Source: Sphingomonadaceae bacterium (GTDB lineage: Bacteria; Pseudomonadota; Alphaproteobacteria; Sphingomonadales; Sphingomonadaceae). From it: a stretch of 64,000 nucleotides of DNA. The notes beneath the pieces were generated by a model. It was not told the origin of the DNA. It searched no databases and worked only from the letters and a program-made list of their open reading frames with translations. Below, one piece after another: positions 37,965-46,636 of this stretch (its first letter is position 1; every line of letters begins with the position of its first letter). The translations under genes and the position numbers were made by a program. Location: positions 1-64,000 of the forward strand of contig JANYEY010000096.1 of the NCBI GenBank assembly GCA_025359685.1, in the 5' to 3' direction.

Positions 37965-37974
37965 GAGGTCAGCC

Positions 37975-38820
37975 TCAGTTCTGGCGGCGTGCCATGAAGG
38001 CCAGCTTTTCGAACAACATCACGTCCTGCTCGTTCTTGAGCAGCGCGCCGTGGAGTGGCGGTATTGCCTTGGTCGGATCCTTCGACTGCAGCACGTCGAG
38101 CGGCATATCTTCGTTGAGCAGCAGCTTGAGCCAGTCGAGCAGTTCGGAGGTGCTCGGCTTTTTCTTGAGCCCCGGCACGTCGCGCACGTCGTAGAAGATA
38201 TCCATCGCCTTGGTTACCAGCGTCTTCTGGATGCCGGGATAGTGGACGTCGATGATCGCCTGCATCGTCTCGCGGTCGGGGAACTTGATGTAGTGGAAGA
38301 AGCAGCGGCGCAGGAACGCGTCGGGCAGTTCCTTCTCGTTGTTCGAGGTGATGATCATGATCGGCCGCTCCTTGGCGGTGATCGTCTCATGCGTTTCGTA
38401 AACGTCGAAGCTCATCCGGTCGAGCTCTTGCAACAGATCGTTGGGGAACTCGATGTCGGCCTTGTCGATCTCGTCGATCAGCAGGACCGGCAGCTGCGGC
38501 GAGGTGAATGCCTCCCACAGCTTGCCCTTTTTGATGTAGTTCGAGATGTCGTGAACCCGCTCGTCGCCAAGCTGGCCGTCGCGCAGGCGGGCTACCGCGT
38601 CGTACTCATACAGCCCCTGATGCGCCTTGGTGGTGCTTTTGACGTGCCATTCGATCAGCGGCGCACCTAGCGCCTTGGCGATCTCGTGCGCCAGCACGGT
38701 CTTACCGGTGCCGGGCTCGCCTTTGACCAGCAACGGCCGGCGCAGCAGCACCGCGGCGTTGACCGCCACTTTCAGATCTTCGGTAGCGACGTAATCACTG
38801 GTGCCTTCAAACCGGGCCAT
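37975..38820 (-). CDS. MoxR-type AAA+ ATPase
   Basis: The 281-residue AAA+ protein has Walker A GEPGTGKTVL, Walker B VLLIDEIDKAD and sensor 1 IITSNNEKELPDAFLRRC. It starts at ATG 38820 (MARFEGTSDYVATEDL); an ATG at 38835 adds five residues. It is ten bases upstream of the VWA partner. The 340 bases before it hold a structured RNA candidate and tandem hairpins instead of a gene. Confidence 0.95.
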   Translation of the reverse strand: MARFEGTSDYVATEDLKVAVNAAVLLRRPLLVKGEPGTGKTVLAHEIAKALGAPLIEWHVKSTTKAHQGLYEYDAVARLRDGQLGDERVHDISNYIKKGKLWEAFTSPQLPVLLIDEIDKADIEFPNDLLQELDRMSFDVYETHETITAKERPIMIITSNNEKELPDAFLRRCFFHYIKFPDRETMQAIIDVHYPGIQKTLVTKAMDIFYDVRDVPGLKKKPSTSELLDWLKLLLNEDMPLDVLQSKDPTKAIPPLHGALLKNEQDVMLFEKLAFMARRQN

Positions 38821-38920
38821 GCAAGCTTCCCTCACGCATTAATCGTTCGGTTAAGCGAATAGGTGCAGCACGGCGCGACTGTCCAGCATTTTTCGCGGGC
38901 GGGGAGCGCAGGCAACGATA

Positions 38921-38962
38921 GGAAAAAGAAAGGGCGCCGGACGGCTAGCGTCGACGGCGCCC
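38921..38962 (-). terminator. Strong intrinsic terminator upstream of moxR
   Basis: Outer 8-bp stem (38932-38939/38955-38962), inner GACG/CGTC stem and loop GCTAG, followed on the minus strand by TTTCTTTTTCC. It lies 100 bases before the moxR start with no annotated minus-strand gene feeding it, so it ends either a small RNA or a moxR leader transcript. Confidence 0.85.
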
Positions 38963-39060
38963 TTCAAAAATTGGTCGATCCGGCATTTTTGCCGCGATGG
39001 CGGCCCGAGGGCCAGCCTGACCAATGCGACCCGAACGACCCTGCGGCTTTTACCGCTGAA
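38921..39060 (-). ncRNA. Candidate structured RNA or moxR leader with terminator
   Basis: The 340-base space between moxR and the Crp-like gene has no convincing gene. Read on the minus strand it forms GCGG/CCGC (39053-39056 with 39043-39046), a closing stem 39019-39024 with 38971-38976 enclosing GGCC/GGCC and CGGCA/TGCCG hairpins and followed by TTTTTG, then a long hairpin GGGCGCCG/CGGCGCCC (38932-38939 with 38955-38962) with a second internal stem and the tail TTCTTTTTCC. It could be a small RNA or an attenuating leader of moxR. No promoter was identified. Confidence 0.5.
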
Positions 39061-39160
39061 TTTGCAACCGGCCGTTCACGTAAATCTGTTCGTCAAGAGA
39101 GGCACCTAGGCAGGTTCCGCAATTGAGACTACAAAGCACTTAAGTTTTGGAATTTGCACG

Positions 39161-39826
39161 ATGACCGATTTCGGCGTGCCTTCACTGCTCGACTTGCTTG
39201 GCCCGGCTGAAGTCGAAAATCTGCAATCGATTGGACGACGTAAAACCTTCCGCGACGGGGAGACAATCCACGAACGTGGCGACAGTCAGCGCGAATTCCA
39301 GATCGTTGTTAGCGGCTCGATCCGGGTGATGCGATTGGGCGTCGATGGACGGGAAGTGGTCGTCGGGGCGGTCAATGTCGGTCAGAACTACGGCGATCCG
39401 ATCGATGCGGGGGGAGGCCCCAGATTGCTGCGAGCTGTTGCGCGCGGCGAAACGGAGGTCCTGCAGTTTTCGGCTGCGGCTTACCGGCAGGTGCTGGCCA
39501 ATCCGGCGATAGTTCGTGAACTTTATCATATCGCCATGTTCCGGCTCAATCGGGCTATCGAGACGATCAACGACGAGCGGACCTTGCCAGTTGAGGTGCG
39601 GGTGGCAAAATTGCTCCAATCGCTGCGTGTCGCACGCGGCGGGTCACTCCGGATCGATTGCCTTCAGGACGAACTGGCTGGACTGGCCGGGGTTTCGAGC
39701 GTCACGATCGCCAAGTCACTGGCCACCCTGCGCAGCGCCGGGTTGATCGAGTCCGGCTATCGGCAGGTGACAATCTCCGACGTTGCAGCTTTGGCCGATT
39801 GGATCGCAGATCGTACTGGCGATTGA
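39161..39826 (+). CDS. Crp/Fnr-family transcription regulator
   Basis: The 221-residue protein has an N-terminal cyclic-nucleotide-binding-like beta roll (about 20-115), a long dimer helix (RELYHIAMFRLNRAIETINDE) and a C-terminal winged helix with DELAGLAGVSSVTIAKSLATLRSAGLI as reader. There is no Fnr-type Cys cluster, and the cAMP pocket RxS motif is not evident, so the ligand is unknown. It ends ten bases from the convergent DUF4139 gene; a functional link is not implied. Confidence 0.9.
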   Translation: MTDFGVPSLLDLLGPAEVENLQSIGRRKTFRDGETIHERGDSQREFQIVVSGSIRVMRLGVDGREVVVGAVNVGQNYGDPIDAGGGPRLLRAVARGETEVLQFSAAAYRQVLANPAIVRELYHIAMFRLNRAIETINDERTLPVEVRVAKLLQSLRVARGGSLRIDCLQDELAGLAGVSSVTIAKSLATLRSAGLIESGYRQVTISDVAALADWIADRTGD

Positions 39827-39836
39827 ACCCGGATTT

Positions 39837-41429
39837 CTATTGCTCGGCAGTGGTGAAGCGCAATGTCACCTTGGCTCCAGCGGGGATCTTGAGAACGAAT
39901 AACGGCTGACCATCGCGCTTCTCGAACGGGTGGTCGGCACTGGAAAGCTTTTGGGCGCCTTGAAGCGGAACCTTGAGTTCAAGCAACAGATCGGATGATC
40001 CGGCGTTGCTGATCGTCGCCTCGGCGTCTTGTGATTTGGCATCGCGGCGCAGGGTGCGGCGCTTGATTGTGAGGTCGCTTGACGCGCCTAGCGGTAGCTC
40101 GATCTTCTCGTCCTCGGCAGTATCCATGAGCGAGGGTTCACCCACCACCATGGTTCGGCCGAACTGGTCCTGTTCGAACAACATCGCCCCGGCAGGAAGC
40201 GGCAGCCCAAGCTGATTTGCCTTGTCGTTGTGAGTGCGGATCATCCGCATTCCCTGGACCTGGTACTCGGGTCGCCAGTCCATTCCCTGCAATTCAGCCG
40301 CATAATAAAATTCGATCGGAACCGCGTGCTGGTCGATCAGGCGGGTGTGCTTCATCTGCATCGCGGCGACGGTGGTGCGCTGCGGGACAGTGTAAAGCTT
40401 GAGGTCGCCTAGTTGTTCCGGCGGTGGGGGCGGAGCGGGCATCACCGAAACCGGGGACGCGGCGTACATGACGTTTTCCTGCCGACGCTGCGCGGTCACC
40501 ACAATGCCGCTGGCCTTGTCCTCGTAAGATCCACCATATCCGAACATGTCCTGCGGCAAGTAGGGATTGGCCAGCGAATAAGGCCGGTCGGGCTTGAGCG
40601 GCACGTCACTGGTGCGCTGCATCGGCCAGCACCGGGCAATTACCTGCGGCTGATTGTTGACGAACTTCGCGACGTATTCCCGGTTGAGACCGCCCGCGAC
40701 AATCTGGGTGCGAGCGTTGCGCAGCGATACCGAATTGCCATTGGCCAGCGTGATCCAACCGCCGATATCTGCCGTCTTCCCGTCAGGATTGAGCGTTGCG
40801 GTATAGTTCGCGCTCCAGTCGAACCCTTCGGCGATGTAGGTCAGGGTGATCGTTGCAGTGAGCGGTTTCGCCGAGCGGGTCTGGACCGACAACGTCGGCT
40901 GGGCGACGAGTCCTTCGGCATCGAGACCGTAGCTGAACGTCTCGGGCGATCCCGAACAACGCAGCGCCTCGATCCCGCTTTCGGTGCGAACCATCACTCC
41001 GTCTTCGCTAGCCGAAACGATTTCCGCGGCAACCTGCTGCGTCTTGCCGGTCTCGCGGTTGGTTCGATTGAGCACGATTTTTTTGCCGCGAGCGGCGCGC
41101 ATCAGTGCGCTGGGTGAAAGCAGCGCCGCATCGCGGTTCTTTTCGATGATCCCGCTGGGCAGGCCGGTAACGATGGCGCTTTCGGGGATGATCCCGTCAA
41201 CCACTCCGACAAAGCGGATGCGGCTGCGGCCGGCGGGGATCACGATTGTGCGCGTTTCGGTCACCACCGCAAAGCCGCCGAGCGAGCCCAGCTCAAGGTT
41301 CCCGCCATTCCGTCCCGGATCGCGATAAATCGTCACCGAAATGTCGTTTGGCTCGCTCGCCGTCACATCACCGGCACAAGCCGGTAACGCGGGACCTAGA
41401 GCCAGCAACAGCAGAAAGAACCAGCGCAA
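39837..41429 (-). CDS. DUF4139-domain exported protein with TonB-box-like segment
   Basis: The 530-residue protein has a signal peptide (cleavage near PACAG). It shows DUF4139 features: early VTIYRDPGR, the LSVQTRSAKPLTATITLTYIAEG block, WSANYTATLNPDGKTADIGGWITLANGNS, and a C-terminal beta domain. Residues 309-329 read IVVTAQRRQENVMYAASPVSV, closely matching the first residues of sphingomonad TonB-dependent receptors (IVVTAQRR...). A Pro-rich linker follows. The function of DUF4139 is unknown. A diverged paralogue, frameshifted, sits 11 bases upstream. Confidence 0.85.
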   Translation of the reverse strand: MRWFFLLLLALGPALPACAGDVTASEPNDISVTIYRDPGRNGGNLELGSLGGFAVVTETRTIVIPAGRSRIRFVGVVDGIIPESAIVTGLPSGIIEKNRDAALLSPSALMRAARGKKIVLNRTNRETGKTQQVAAEIVSASEDGVMVRTESGIEALRCSGSPETFSYGLDAEGLVAQPTLSVQTRSAKPLTATITLTYIAEGFDWSANYTATLNPDGKTADIGGWITLANGNSVSLRNARTQIVAGGLNREYVAKFVNNQPQVIARCWPMQRTSDVPLKPDRPYSLANPYLPQDMFGYGGSYEDKASGIVVTAQRRQENVMYAASPVSVMPAPPPPPEQLGDLKLYTVPQRTTVAAMQMKHTRLIDQHAVPIEFYYAAELQGMDWRPEYQVQGMRMIRTHNDKANQLGLPLPAGAMLFEQDQFGRTMVVGEPSLMDTAEDEKIELPLGASSDLTIKRRTLRRDAKSQDAEATISNAGSSDLLLELKVPLQGAQKLSSADHPFEKRDGQPLFVLKIPAGAKVTLRFTTAEQ

Positions 41430-41440
41430 GGCCGTGCTCC

Positions 41441-42830
41441 TCAGTACTTCGAATCGAAGGTGGCAGTGACCACAGTCTTGCCGTTGGCCGGAACCGTGAC
41501 GTTCCAGGCGACGCTATCAGCATCGCGGCGTTCGCTCTTGATGCTTTCCTCGGCGACCTTGGTATCGCCCCACAGCCCGCCCTGGATGATCAGCACCGTC
41601 ACCGGCTTGGGCAGGGCGTTGGTCACCGTGTAGCTCATCCCAGTCTTCCAGCGCCGGTCATTGACCTTGGTCCGCGATTCCACAACCGGCTTGACCTTGA
41701 CGTCGAAGGCATCGCCGGTGCTGATCGCCAGCTTCGATCCCATCGGGGTGTGGCCGATTGCATGCTCGCCGATGAATTGCGCCTGCCCGCGTGCATCCTT
41801 GAGATAGAACCGCACCACGCCAGCGGGGAGCTGATCGCCCAGCCCTCCCTGCGCGGAGTTGCTGAAGCTGTACATCGTCGCCGCGCTGATCGGGGTTTCC
41901 GAAGTTTGCAGCCAGCCAAGCCGCAGCTGGTAGCCGTGCTGCGCCGGGGCGCCGTGCACGTCGAGGAAGCTGACCTGCTTGGTCTGGAGGTTGGCAATCG
42001 TCGTCCGGTCGCCGAGTGGATAGAGGTAATAATCGCCCAGCCGTTCGCGGGTGCCGCTCTCGGTCCCGGCTTCGACCATGGTGTCATCGCCGCCCTGATA
42101 GCCGCCGCGGTACCCGCCGCCATTGTTGTAGCCCTGGTTCAGCATGTGCGGGCTGCCAGCGACCAGAACTGTGCGGGCATTGTTGTAAGTCGTGCCCGAA
42201 TTGTTGGTCAGCGTGACCCAGCCCTGGACATCGATCGTGCCCTTGCCCTCATCGTACAGCGCCACATAGTCGGCGCGCCAGCCAAGCCCCGGGGTGAGAT
42301 AGCGCAATGCCGCCTCACGCGTTCCGGCCTTGGCCTGAACTGTGACCGAGAGCGTCGGATCGGCGCGCATGTTGGGCGGGATGTGATCAAAGATCACCCG
42401 GCACCGGCAGGCCGTCATCGCGCAGCACTTCGATGCGGTTGCCGATTTGGAGCACCACGCCGCCATTCGCCGCCAGCACGATTGCTTGCTCGCGTGTTTC
42501 GGCGCCGGTCGCGGGATTGGTGCGGACCAAGGTAATCGTCTGCCCGACCGCGTTCTCCATGATCTTGCTGGGAGAGAGCAGATCATAATCGAAGTTCTGT
42601 TCAATGATGCCCATGTCGGTCGCCACCAGGCTCGCTGTTTCGGGCCTGATTTGAGCTGAGACGTTCTTGAATTCGATGCGCTGCTTGTCGCCGGTGAAGG
42701 TAACGCTGCGCACGTCCTGCACCAGCGCCTGGTTATCGGCATAGATGGTGATAGCGACCCCGGTCTCGGCCGATGCGGCCGCTGACAGGGCGATCAACGA
42801 AGCGGCAAGCATCGTGGCATAACGCGGCAT
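41441..42830 (-). pseudogene. DUF4139 protein paralogue, frameshifted
   Basis: From ATG 42830 a signal peptide and N-terminal DUF4139 part (147 residues) run to a stop at 42387. The rest, beginning at FDHIPPNMRADPTLSVTV, continues in another frame to 41441. Deleting one base of the CCC run at 42397-42399 fuses both into about 462 residues through LPVPVIFDHIPP. The halves are otherwise undamaged, so this is a fresh mutation, a phase-variable run or a sequencing error. It is co-oriented with the intact DUF4139 gene 11 bases downstream. Confidence 0.8.
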
Positions 42831-42939
42831 GGCAAAGTTCCCCTCTCAGCAAGTGTGATACACTGTAACCTCCGTATCTGTCGGCGCAATGAACAAGAAT
42901 CGGGCTAGCGAATTGCCGCTCCGACGCTAGGGTCAGGCG

Positions 42940-43245
42940 ATGATCATCATCACCGGCAGCGCCGAAATCCGCCCCGAACACTTCGATGCAGCGCTGCAGC
43001 TGGGAGTCGAACACTCCGCCCGATCACGCGCCGAACCGGGCTGCATCGCGCACAATTGCCACGTCGACGCGGAGAACCCGCAGAGGATCGTGTTTGTCGA
43101 GGAATGGGCTGACATGGCAGCGGTGAAGGCGCACTTTGCGGTACCGGCGTCGCGGACGTTCGTGGCGGCGATAGGGGCGAAGGCTTTGGCACCACCGGTG
43201 ATGCGGATTTTCAGGGCTGAAGAAATACCTTCACCGGAAAGTTAG
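42940..43245 (+). CDS. Antibiotic biosynthesis monooxygenase (ABM)-fold protein
   Basis: The 101-residue ferredoxin-like ABM domain has MIIITGSAEIRPE, EPGCIAHNCHVDAENPQRIVFVEEW and AVKAHFAVPASRTFV, matching small YgiN-like quinol monooxygenases. Such proteins oxidise aromatic or quinol substrates without cofactors, or serve other roles. No substrate clue comes from the neighbours. It is divergent from the DUF4139 pair (109-base gap). Confidence 0.88.
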   Translation: MIIITGSAEIRPEHFDAALQLGVEHSARSRAEPGCIAHNCHVDAENPQRIVFVEEWADMAAVKAHFAVPASRTFVAAIGAKALAPPVMRIFRAEEIPSPES

Positions 43246-43324
43246 ATACCGCCCCGAGGCATCAATCATCTCAGGGTCCATCTCACTCGCGTGGCTATAG
43301 ATGAGCACGGACCGCTAGGCCGAA

Positions 43325-44584
43325 TTACGGAGCGATATTGACCGTCAACATGATCGGCGCATCGCCTGAACCCGCCGGATCCCTAAAGATGTCTTCGATT
43401 ATTGAATAGCGGACTTTGGCAAGCACTGCCTTGCAAAGGTTCGCGTCCAGCACAGCACTGCCTGAAGCCCATGTTGTCACGCAGCTGTTGGGCTTGCCAT
43501 CTAAATCGACTGTCAACCTCATCTGCACCCGTCTGCTTTTGATTTCTGGCGCGACCACGCCGTTCATCACATCACCCGGCACGAATTGACCCAACACCTT
43601 CCTGCCTACGATGTGCGTTTTTGCGATTCGAGAGTCGGCGGGGTCCCGCTGCAGCAGCGGCGCGTCCCAACTAGACGCTTGCTGCGTATCGGGCAGGGGG
43701 ATTCGGATGTGGCTGCCCTTTTTCCGCTGCCAAACGAATTGGAGGGGCAGATAACGTGTATCACAGGGAAGGCAGAGTTTGGGATATCGCAAAGGCAAAC
43801 TTCGGCCAATTTCGCATGAGGCCTGATCGAGTGCTGCGTTTACAGAGCTAACCCCAATTCGGCACTCGACCGCACCCGTCCTGCCATCGACAACCAGCTC
43901 TAGCGACGTACGTCCTTCTGCCTTGCCTGCGGCTACCGGGAACAGCGATTGAAGATTCGGGAACCGATCTATGTAGAGCCCGCCTTCCCATTTCAGGCGC
44001 GGCCACGATGAATATTCGGGATACTCGTGAACTGGCTTTGGTGTTGCGACTGCAGGAAGGCGGCGCGCCAGCGCAGCTTCCCAGTCCGCCTTGGTCATGG
44101 TGTTCAGCCGCACACTGATGTTGACTTTCGAGGGCTCGCTAATCCCAGGCTTCGAATAGGGGGCATCAAACCGTGCATTGCGAAGCAAGCTTGCGCAGGC
44201 CAAGTCATTCAGACTCGCATCTTCAGAGGGAACCTGAACAGAGCAGGCTGTTGGCTTGCCTTGCGCATCGAGCGATAATGCCAGTTTGACTGTCATGTTT
44301 ACCGGCTTCGATTTCAGGTCGGCAGGAATTTGCTGAAGATCGATCCACGCACTCCATCCAGAGTAGCTCCAGCCGCCGTTGCCAAGCCGTGAGATGTCTT
44401 CGACGAACTCCCAGCTTGATCTCATAACAGCGACTTCACTGTGCCAAGCCTCTTCAAGCGAAGTCGGAGCAGGTGTGGTCTTGACGGCAATTGCCGGAGC
44501 GCTGGGTTTAGCTGCAGCGAACGCTGAAGGTGCTCCGCTCACAAGCCCGAACAGAGCAATTGCGACAAATAGCGGGTCACGCAT
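43325..44584 (-). CDS. Periplasmic protein with three TonB-C-like repeats
   Basis: The 419-residue protein has a Sec signal (cleavage near AFAAA) and no membrane anchor. It contains three similar beta-alpha-beta units centred at about 97-160, 226-285 and 354-415. Each contains a Cys pair with C-x15-C spacing: Cys114/130, 241/257 and 368/384, exactly 127 residues apart from unit to unit. The units resemble TonB C-terminal domains (xxDxxGKPTxCxV...) with disulfides. Function unknown; it may act as a periplasmic adaptor. The start overlaps the parE stop by eight bases, on the same strand. Confidence 0.8.
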   Translation of the reverse strand: MRDPLFVAIALFGLVSGAPSAFAAAKPSAPAIAVKTTPAPTSLEEAWHSEVAVMRSSWEFVEDISRLGNGGWSYSGWSAWIDLQQIPADLKSKPVNMTVKLALSLDAQGKPTACSVQVPSEDASLNDLACASLLRNARFDAPYSKPGISEPSKVNISVRLNTMTKADWEAALARRLPAVATPKPVHEYPEYSSWPRLKWEGGLYIDRFPNLQSLFPVAAGKAEGRTSLELVVDGRTGAVECRIGVSSVNAALDQASCEIGRSLPLRYPKLCLPCDTRYLPLQFVWQRKKGSHIRIPLPDTQQASSWDAPLLQRDPADSRIAKTHIVGRKVLGQFVPGDVMNGVVAPEIKSRRVQMRLTVDLDGKPNSCVTTWASGSAVLDANLCKAVLAKVRYSIIEDIFRDPAGSGDAPIMLTVNIAP

Positions 44585-46562
44585 CGATCAGCTCCGGATC
44601 GATTTCCCCGGCGCGGTTCTGGATGAACATGAAGCGCTGGGCGGGGTCGCGGCCCATCAGGCGGTCGACCAGGTCTTTGACCGCAGCGCGGCCTTCGTAT
44701 TCGGGGGGCAGGGTGATCCGCAGAAGGCTGCGCGTGGCGGGGGCCATGGTGGTTTCGCGCAATTGCTGCGGGTTCATTTCGCCGAGGCCCTTGAACCGGC
44801 CGACTTCGACCTTCTTGCCCTTGAACTGCCCAGCCTCCAGCTCGACGCGGTGGGCATCGTCGCGGGCGTAGGCGCTCTCTTTGCCGCTGGTCAGCCGGTA
44901 TAGCGGGGGCTGTGCCAGATACAGATGCCCGCGCCGCACCACTTCTGCCATTTCCTGGAAGAAGAAGGTCATCAACAGCGTGGCGATATGCGCGCCGTCG
45001 ACATCGGCGTCGGTCATGATGATGATCCGGTCGTAGCGCAGATTGTCCGGGTTGCAGTCTTTGCGAGTGCCGCAGCCGAGCGCGAGGCCGAGGTCGGCGA
45101 TTTCGCTGTTGGCGCGGATCTTGTCCATCGTGGCACTGGCAACGTTGAGGATCTTGCCCCGGATCGGCAGGATCGCCTGACTCTTGCGGTCGCGCGCCTG
45201 CTTGGCGCTGCCGCCGGCGCTGTCCCCTTCGACGATGAACAATTCGGTTTCGCGATTCCCTTCGCCCGAGCAATCGGTGAGCTTGCCGGGCAGGCGCAGT
45301 TTGCGCGCGTTGGTCGCGGTCTTGCGCTTGACCTCGCGCTCGGCCTTGCGCCGCAGCCGCTCGTCCATCCGTTCAAGCACTGCGCCCAAGAGCGCCTTGC
45401 CGCGCTCAAGGTTGTCCGAAAGGAAGTGGTCGAAGTGATCGCGCACCGCGTTCTCAACCATGCGCGCGGCTTCGGGGCTGGTCAGCCGGTCCTTGGTCTG
45501 GCTCTGAAACTGGGGTTCACGCACGAAAACCGAGAGCATCACCTCGCTGCCGGTGATCACATCTTCGGGCGCGATGTCCTTGGCCTTCTTTTGCCCGATC
45601 AGATCGGCGAAAGCGCGGATGCCTTTGGTCAGCGCGGCGCGCAGGCCTTGCTCGTGGGTGCCGCCATCGGGGGTGGGGATGGTGTTGCAATAGTAGGAGT
45701 ACGATCCGTCCGACCACAGCGGCCAGGCAATCGCCCATTCGACCCGGCCTTGTTCCTCGCCAGGAAAATCCTGCGACCCTGAAAAGAACTGCGTGGTGAC
45801 GCATTCGCGCGCACCGATCTGTTCGCGCAGGTGATCGGCAAGCCCGCCCGGGAACTGGAACGTTGCCTCGGCAGGAACATCTTCGCTGACGAGGCTCGAC
45901 GCGCATTTCCAGCGGATCTCGACTCCGGCGAACAAGTAGGCCTTGGAGCGAACGAGCCGGAACAGTCGCTGCGGCTTAAACTTCGCGTCCTCGCCGAAGA
46001 TTTCCGTGTCGGGTACAAAGGTCACGCTGGTCCCGCGCCGGTTGGGCGTACTGCCCAGATGCTGGAGCTGGCCCAAAGGAACACCGCGCGAGAATTCCTG
46101 CGCGTAAAGTTCCTTGGCTCGCGCGACTTCGATCCGGGTCAGGCTGGACAGCGCGTTGACCACCGAGACGCCGACCCCGTGCAGGCCGCCGCTGGTGGCA
46201 TAGGCCTTGCCCGAAAACTTGCCGCCCGAATGGAGCGTGGTCAGGATCACTTCGAGCGCGGACTTGCCCGGGTACTTGGGATGCTCATCCACCGGGATGC
46301 CGCGACCATTGTCGATGATCGTCAGCCGGTTGCCTTCCTCGAGAATGACCTCGATCCGGTTGGCATGGCCCGCGACGGCTTCGTCCATCGCGTTGTCGAG
46401 CACTTCGGCGGCAAGGTGGTGGAACGCGCGTTCATCGGTCCCGCCGATGTACATGCCCGGGCGCCGCCGCACCGGTTCCAGCCCTTCGAGCACTTCAATG
46501 GCGCTGCCGTCATAGGTTTCGCCGGTGTTGGTCGGCATCTTGTCAAACAGGTTTTCGGACAT
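44577..46562 (-). CDS. parE: DNA topoisomerase IV subunit B
   Basis: This 661-residue GHKL-TOPRIM type II topoisomerase subunit has RRRPGMYIGGTDERAFHHL, DNGRGIPVDEHPKYPG, SGGLHGVGVSVVNALS, and the TOPRIM motifs EGDSAGGSAKQARDRKSQAILPI and DADVDGAHIATLL. Length, HPKYP and the compact TOPRIM region mark ParE, not GyrB. Topo IV unlinks daughter chromosomes. It has a 74-base gap to the LpoA-like gene upstream. Confidence 0.95.
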   Translation of the reverse strand: MSENLFDKMPTNTGETYDGSAIEVLEGLEPVRRRPGMYIGGTDERAFHHLAAEVLDNAMDEAVAGHANRIEVILEEGNRLTIIDNGRGIPVDEHPKYPGKSALEVILTTLHSGGKFSGKAYATSGGLHGVGVSVVNALSSLTRIEVARAKELYAQEFSRGVPLGQLQHLGSTPNRRGTSVTFVPDTEIFGEDAKFKPQRLFRLVRSKAYLFAGVEIRWKCASSLVSEDVPAEATFQFPGGLADHLREQIGARECVTTQFFSGSQDFPGEEQGRVEWAIAWPLWSDGSYSYYCNTIPTPDGGTHEQGLRAALTKGIRAFADLIGQKKAKDIAPEDVITGSEVMLSVFVREPQFQSQTKDRLTSPEAARMVENAVRDHFDHFLSDNLERGKALLGAVLERMDERLRRKAEREVKRKTATNARKLRLPGKLTDCSGEGNRETELFIVEGDSAGGSAKQARDRKSQAILPIRGKILNVASATMDKIRANSEIADLGLALGCGTRKDCNPDNLRYDRIIIMTDADVDGAHIATLLMTFFFQEMAEVVRRGHLYLAQPPLYRLTSGKESAYARDDAHRVELEAGQFKGKKVEVGRFKGLGEMNPQQLRETTMAPATRSLLRITLPPEYEGRAAVKDLVDRLMGRDPAQRFMFIQNRAGEIDPELIDA

Positions 46563-46636
46563 GGCCGTGGCTATAGGCGGAGCGGATTCGCGTAAGCAAG
46601 CGGGAGCTACAATTCCTCCCCCGTGCCGGGGAGGTA

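Noticed and set aside
38863-39126. 87-codon plus-strand frame before the Crp-like gene
   Set aside because: It runs straight through the terminator hairpins and resembles no protein.
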